A stretch of DNA of 64,000 bases, taken from Moringa oleifera. Lineage: Eukaryota; Streptophyta; Magnoliopsida; Brassicales; Moringaceae. Position 1 is the stretch's first letter. Every line of letters begins with the position of its first letter. The notes beneath the pieces were generated by a model. That model did not search any database and was not told the DNA's origin. It saw nothing but the letters and a program-made list of their open reading frames with translations. The translations under genes were made by a program, and so were the position numbers. Below, one piece after another: positions 62,101 to 64,000 of the stretch. Location: assembly GCA_021397835.1 (NCBI GenBank), contig JAJFZO010000034.1:6415001-6479000 (forward strand). Direction: 5' to 3'.

Positions 62101-64000
62101 AAGGAAGCTGTTACATATGGGAAGAATCCCAAGCAGAAACGAAACTGCTGGAGTTGGCGTTTCTATTTTTCAAAAAACGTTTAATTATCATGCTATTAAA
62201 AAAGAGTCAATAAAGGGGCATTGGTCGGTTGTTTGGGCGATGGAGGGTTGACAGAGATTCTAACGGCTACTTTTCTGATTGCCCTTTTCCTTTTTCTCTT
62301 TTCCTTTTAAACCATCAAATTTCCTTGAGCGGATAATCACTTTTGTCTTTTTAGCCCCACTATTGATTTTTTTGATGTCAAACAGAGGCATTATTTTCCT
62401 TAAAGGGTAACGGTAATGTTTTTCTCCTTTTATAGATTTATTTTATTTTGATAAATATATTATAAATCTTTTATAATTATATTATAATAAATACGATAAA
62501 AATTTAATTAATATATCTTAATTTGTAGTTCAGCTTTTGAGTAGTGTAAAATTTGAGAATTAAATAATATGTCACCCTAATATTTTTTTTTTATTTTGTA
62601 TTTATATGGTGAATTTTTTACAAGTAGATATTTCATTAAATTGATGTATTAATAAATAAAATAATTTATAAAAACAGAATGATTTATTATTAAACTTTTT
62701 ATATATTTTATATTATTATTAAACTCATTATGCAGAGCAGATATTTTATTGTCACATAAATGGGACCACAACTTGACCATTAAGACAGGTACCCGTAATC
62801 TAATAGTATCTCATGATATTGAAAATTCATTATTTTTAATTTTTTTACTGTTACAAATTCAATTTATTGCAGCATTAATTATTATTGGTGGAGACATTAA
62901 GTTACCGATTATTACAAGTTCATTTTGTTAACGGTAAGGTTTATTTAGAAAATTATCATGTTTTAATTAAACAAGGTTTTCACAGTTGATGTCACGCCAG
63001 ATTGGGCCAATGAGATTATTTATTATGCGGTTCTTAAAACGTGATAAAAATTTAATGTGATATTATGTGTCCCATAATAAGAAGCAGAGTAAAGTTAGTT
63101 TATTGTGTAAAAAGGAGAGCAAGTTCCAATCTGATGCAATGATTCTGATAAGATGGCAATAAAAATAATAATGTGATTATGTGGTTACCATAATAATATA
63201 ATCTTCTTACCATGTGGTGGGATGACAACCTGTTGCACACGTGATCAATTTTGTTTTAAGAGGTGGGATCTGGTAGAAGGCAGTATCGTGGGAAAAGTTT
63301 GTTCGGTGGACCCACATGGAGCAACCTAAAATACTTTAAGCAATGATGCCACGCGTCGTTGATAATAATAATATATAAATATAATAGTAAACAAAAATGT
63401 ATGCGGTGATGTGTAAGGCATGTTCTGTGAATTATTTATTTTATTTTTTTAGTTAAGTCATACAGAATATCTGATCCAGCAACTGTATCACGTGACCAGG
63501 CTTCTTCAGCCTCCAAGTCTCCAATTTACTTTGGATAAAATTCATCTACTTGGATAGCCTAAGTCATCCCATTGCACCCATAGGTTGAACGCTGTTTCAT
63601 TTTCCTTCTATTAGGTTCTGCGTTTGATTGGCAAAAAAAAAAAATATAGAGAAGATAACATAAATATTTCTATAAAATACAATAATCATTATTATTACCA
63701 TATTTAATAAAACAAAATATTTTTAAAATTAAATTAATTATAATTAAAATAATATTTTCCAATTTAAATTATTTATTAAAATATATAAATATTTTATAAA
63801 AATAACTTACATAAATAACATTATAAATAATTTTTTAATAATTATTTTTAATTTTTAAATATTAATATTGTAAAAAATAAATATTAGTATTAATTAGCAT
63901 TATAATAACAATGATATAATAATTTTTATTTCATTTTTTAAATTTACATAAAAATAAAAAAATCTAAGAAATAAAATTATTATAATTATATATAATAATT
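62101..64000. other. AT-rich intergenic DNA, no gene recognised
   Basis: Promoter-distal DNA to the right edge. 63,220-63,360 is more balanced in composition, with an ACGCGT near 63,352. 63,640-64,000 is nearly pure A/T with repeated 'ttaattataat' words. No coding frame, transposon domain or RNA gene was seen. Confidence 0.5.

Overview
This window is nuclear DNA of a flowering plant, most likely a woody eudicot. The evidence is several intron-containing plant genes with GT-AG splice sites, very AT-rich intergenic DNA, and decayed Ty1/copia and Mutator-like elements. I cannot name the species from sequence alone. All six intact genes are on the minus strand, between about 19.4 and 61.0 kb. I rebuilt each from exon reading frames, splice sites and family knowledge. 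No bacterial or organellar genes, CRISPR arrays or rRNA genes were seen.

Left arm (1-19.4 kb): no intact gene. It holds a copia reverse-transcriptase scrap (about 1.55-1.8 kb), a heavily mutated copia element with LTR-like ends (3.4-9.46 kb), a separate well-formed LTR with TGTTAG/CTAACA ends and a degenerate primer-binding site (9.91-10.59 kb), and a degenerate tandem array with a unit of about 1.4 kb (10.7-17.6 kb). One segment of the array also occurs at 2.5-3.1 kb.

Gene region 1 (19.4-38.6 kb): a CYP74B-type fatty-acid hydroperoxide lyase (2 exons, 496 aa); the condensin kleisin subunit CAP-H (13 exons, 668 aa); and a small DUF212 membrane protein related to acid phosphatases and vanadium haloperoxidases (5 exons, 172 aa).

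Middle (38.6-50.2 kb): a copia gag/protease/integrase relic (39.2-40.7 kb), then a Mutator-like transposase relic, then two tandem alternative oxidase genes (AOX1 type, 4 exons and 351 aa each). The AOX genes sit inside a direct duplication of about 4.25 kb. Its left breakpoint lies within the Mutator relic and its junction can be read at about 45,995. The copies differ at about 20 residues, including Arg to Trp at residue 311 of the proximal copy, and in promoter ACGTG motifs.

Right arm (50.2-64 kb): an OSCA1/CSC1-type mechanosensitive (hyperosmolality-gated) calcium channel gene (11 coding exons, 770 aa), with a 52-base C run and a probable tRNA-derived SINE in its introns, then its 5' leader region and AT-rich DNA without a recognisable gene.

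The genes do not form a pathway. Hydroperoxide lyase, AOX and OSCA are all stress-related in general, but their proximity is probably coincidental. The most noteworthy structures are the AOX tandem duplication with its readable junction, the 1.4-kb tandem array, and recurrent intronic runs in which T is followed by long G on the coding strand.
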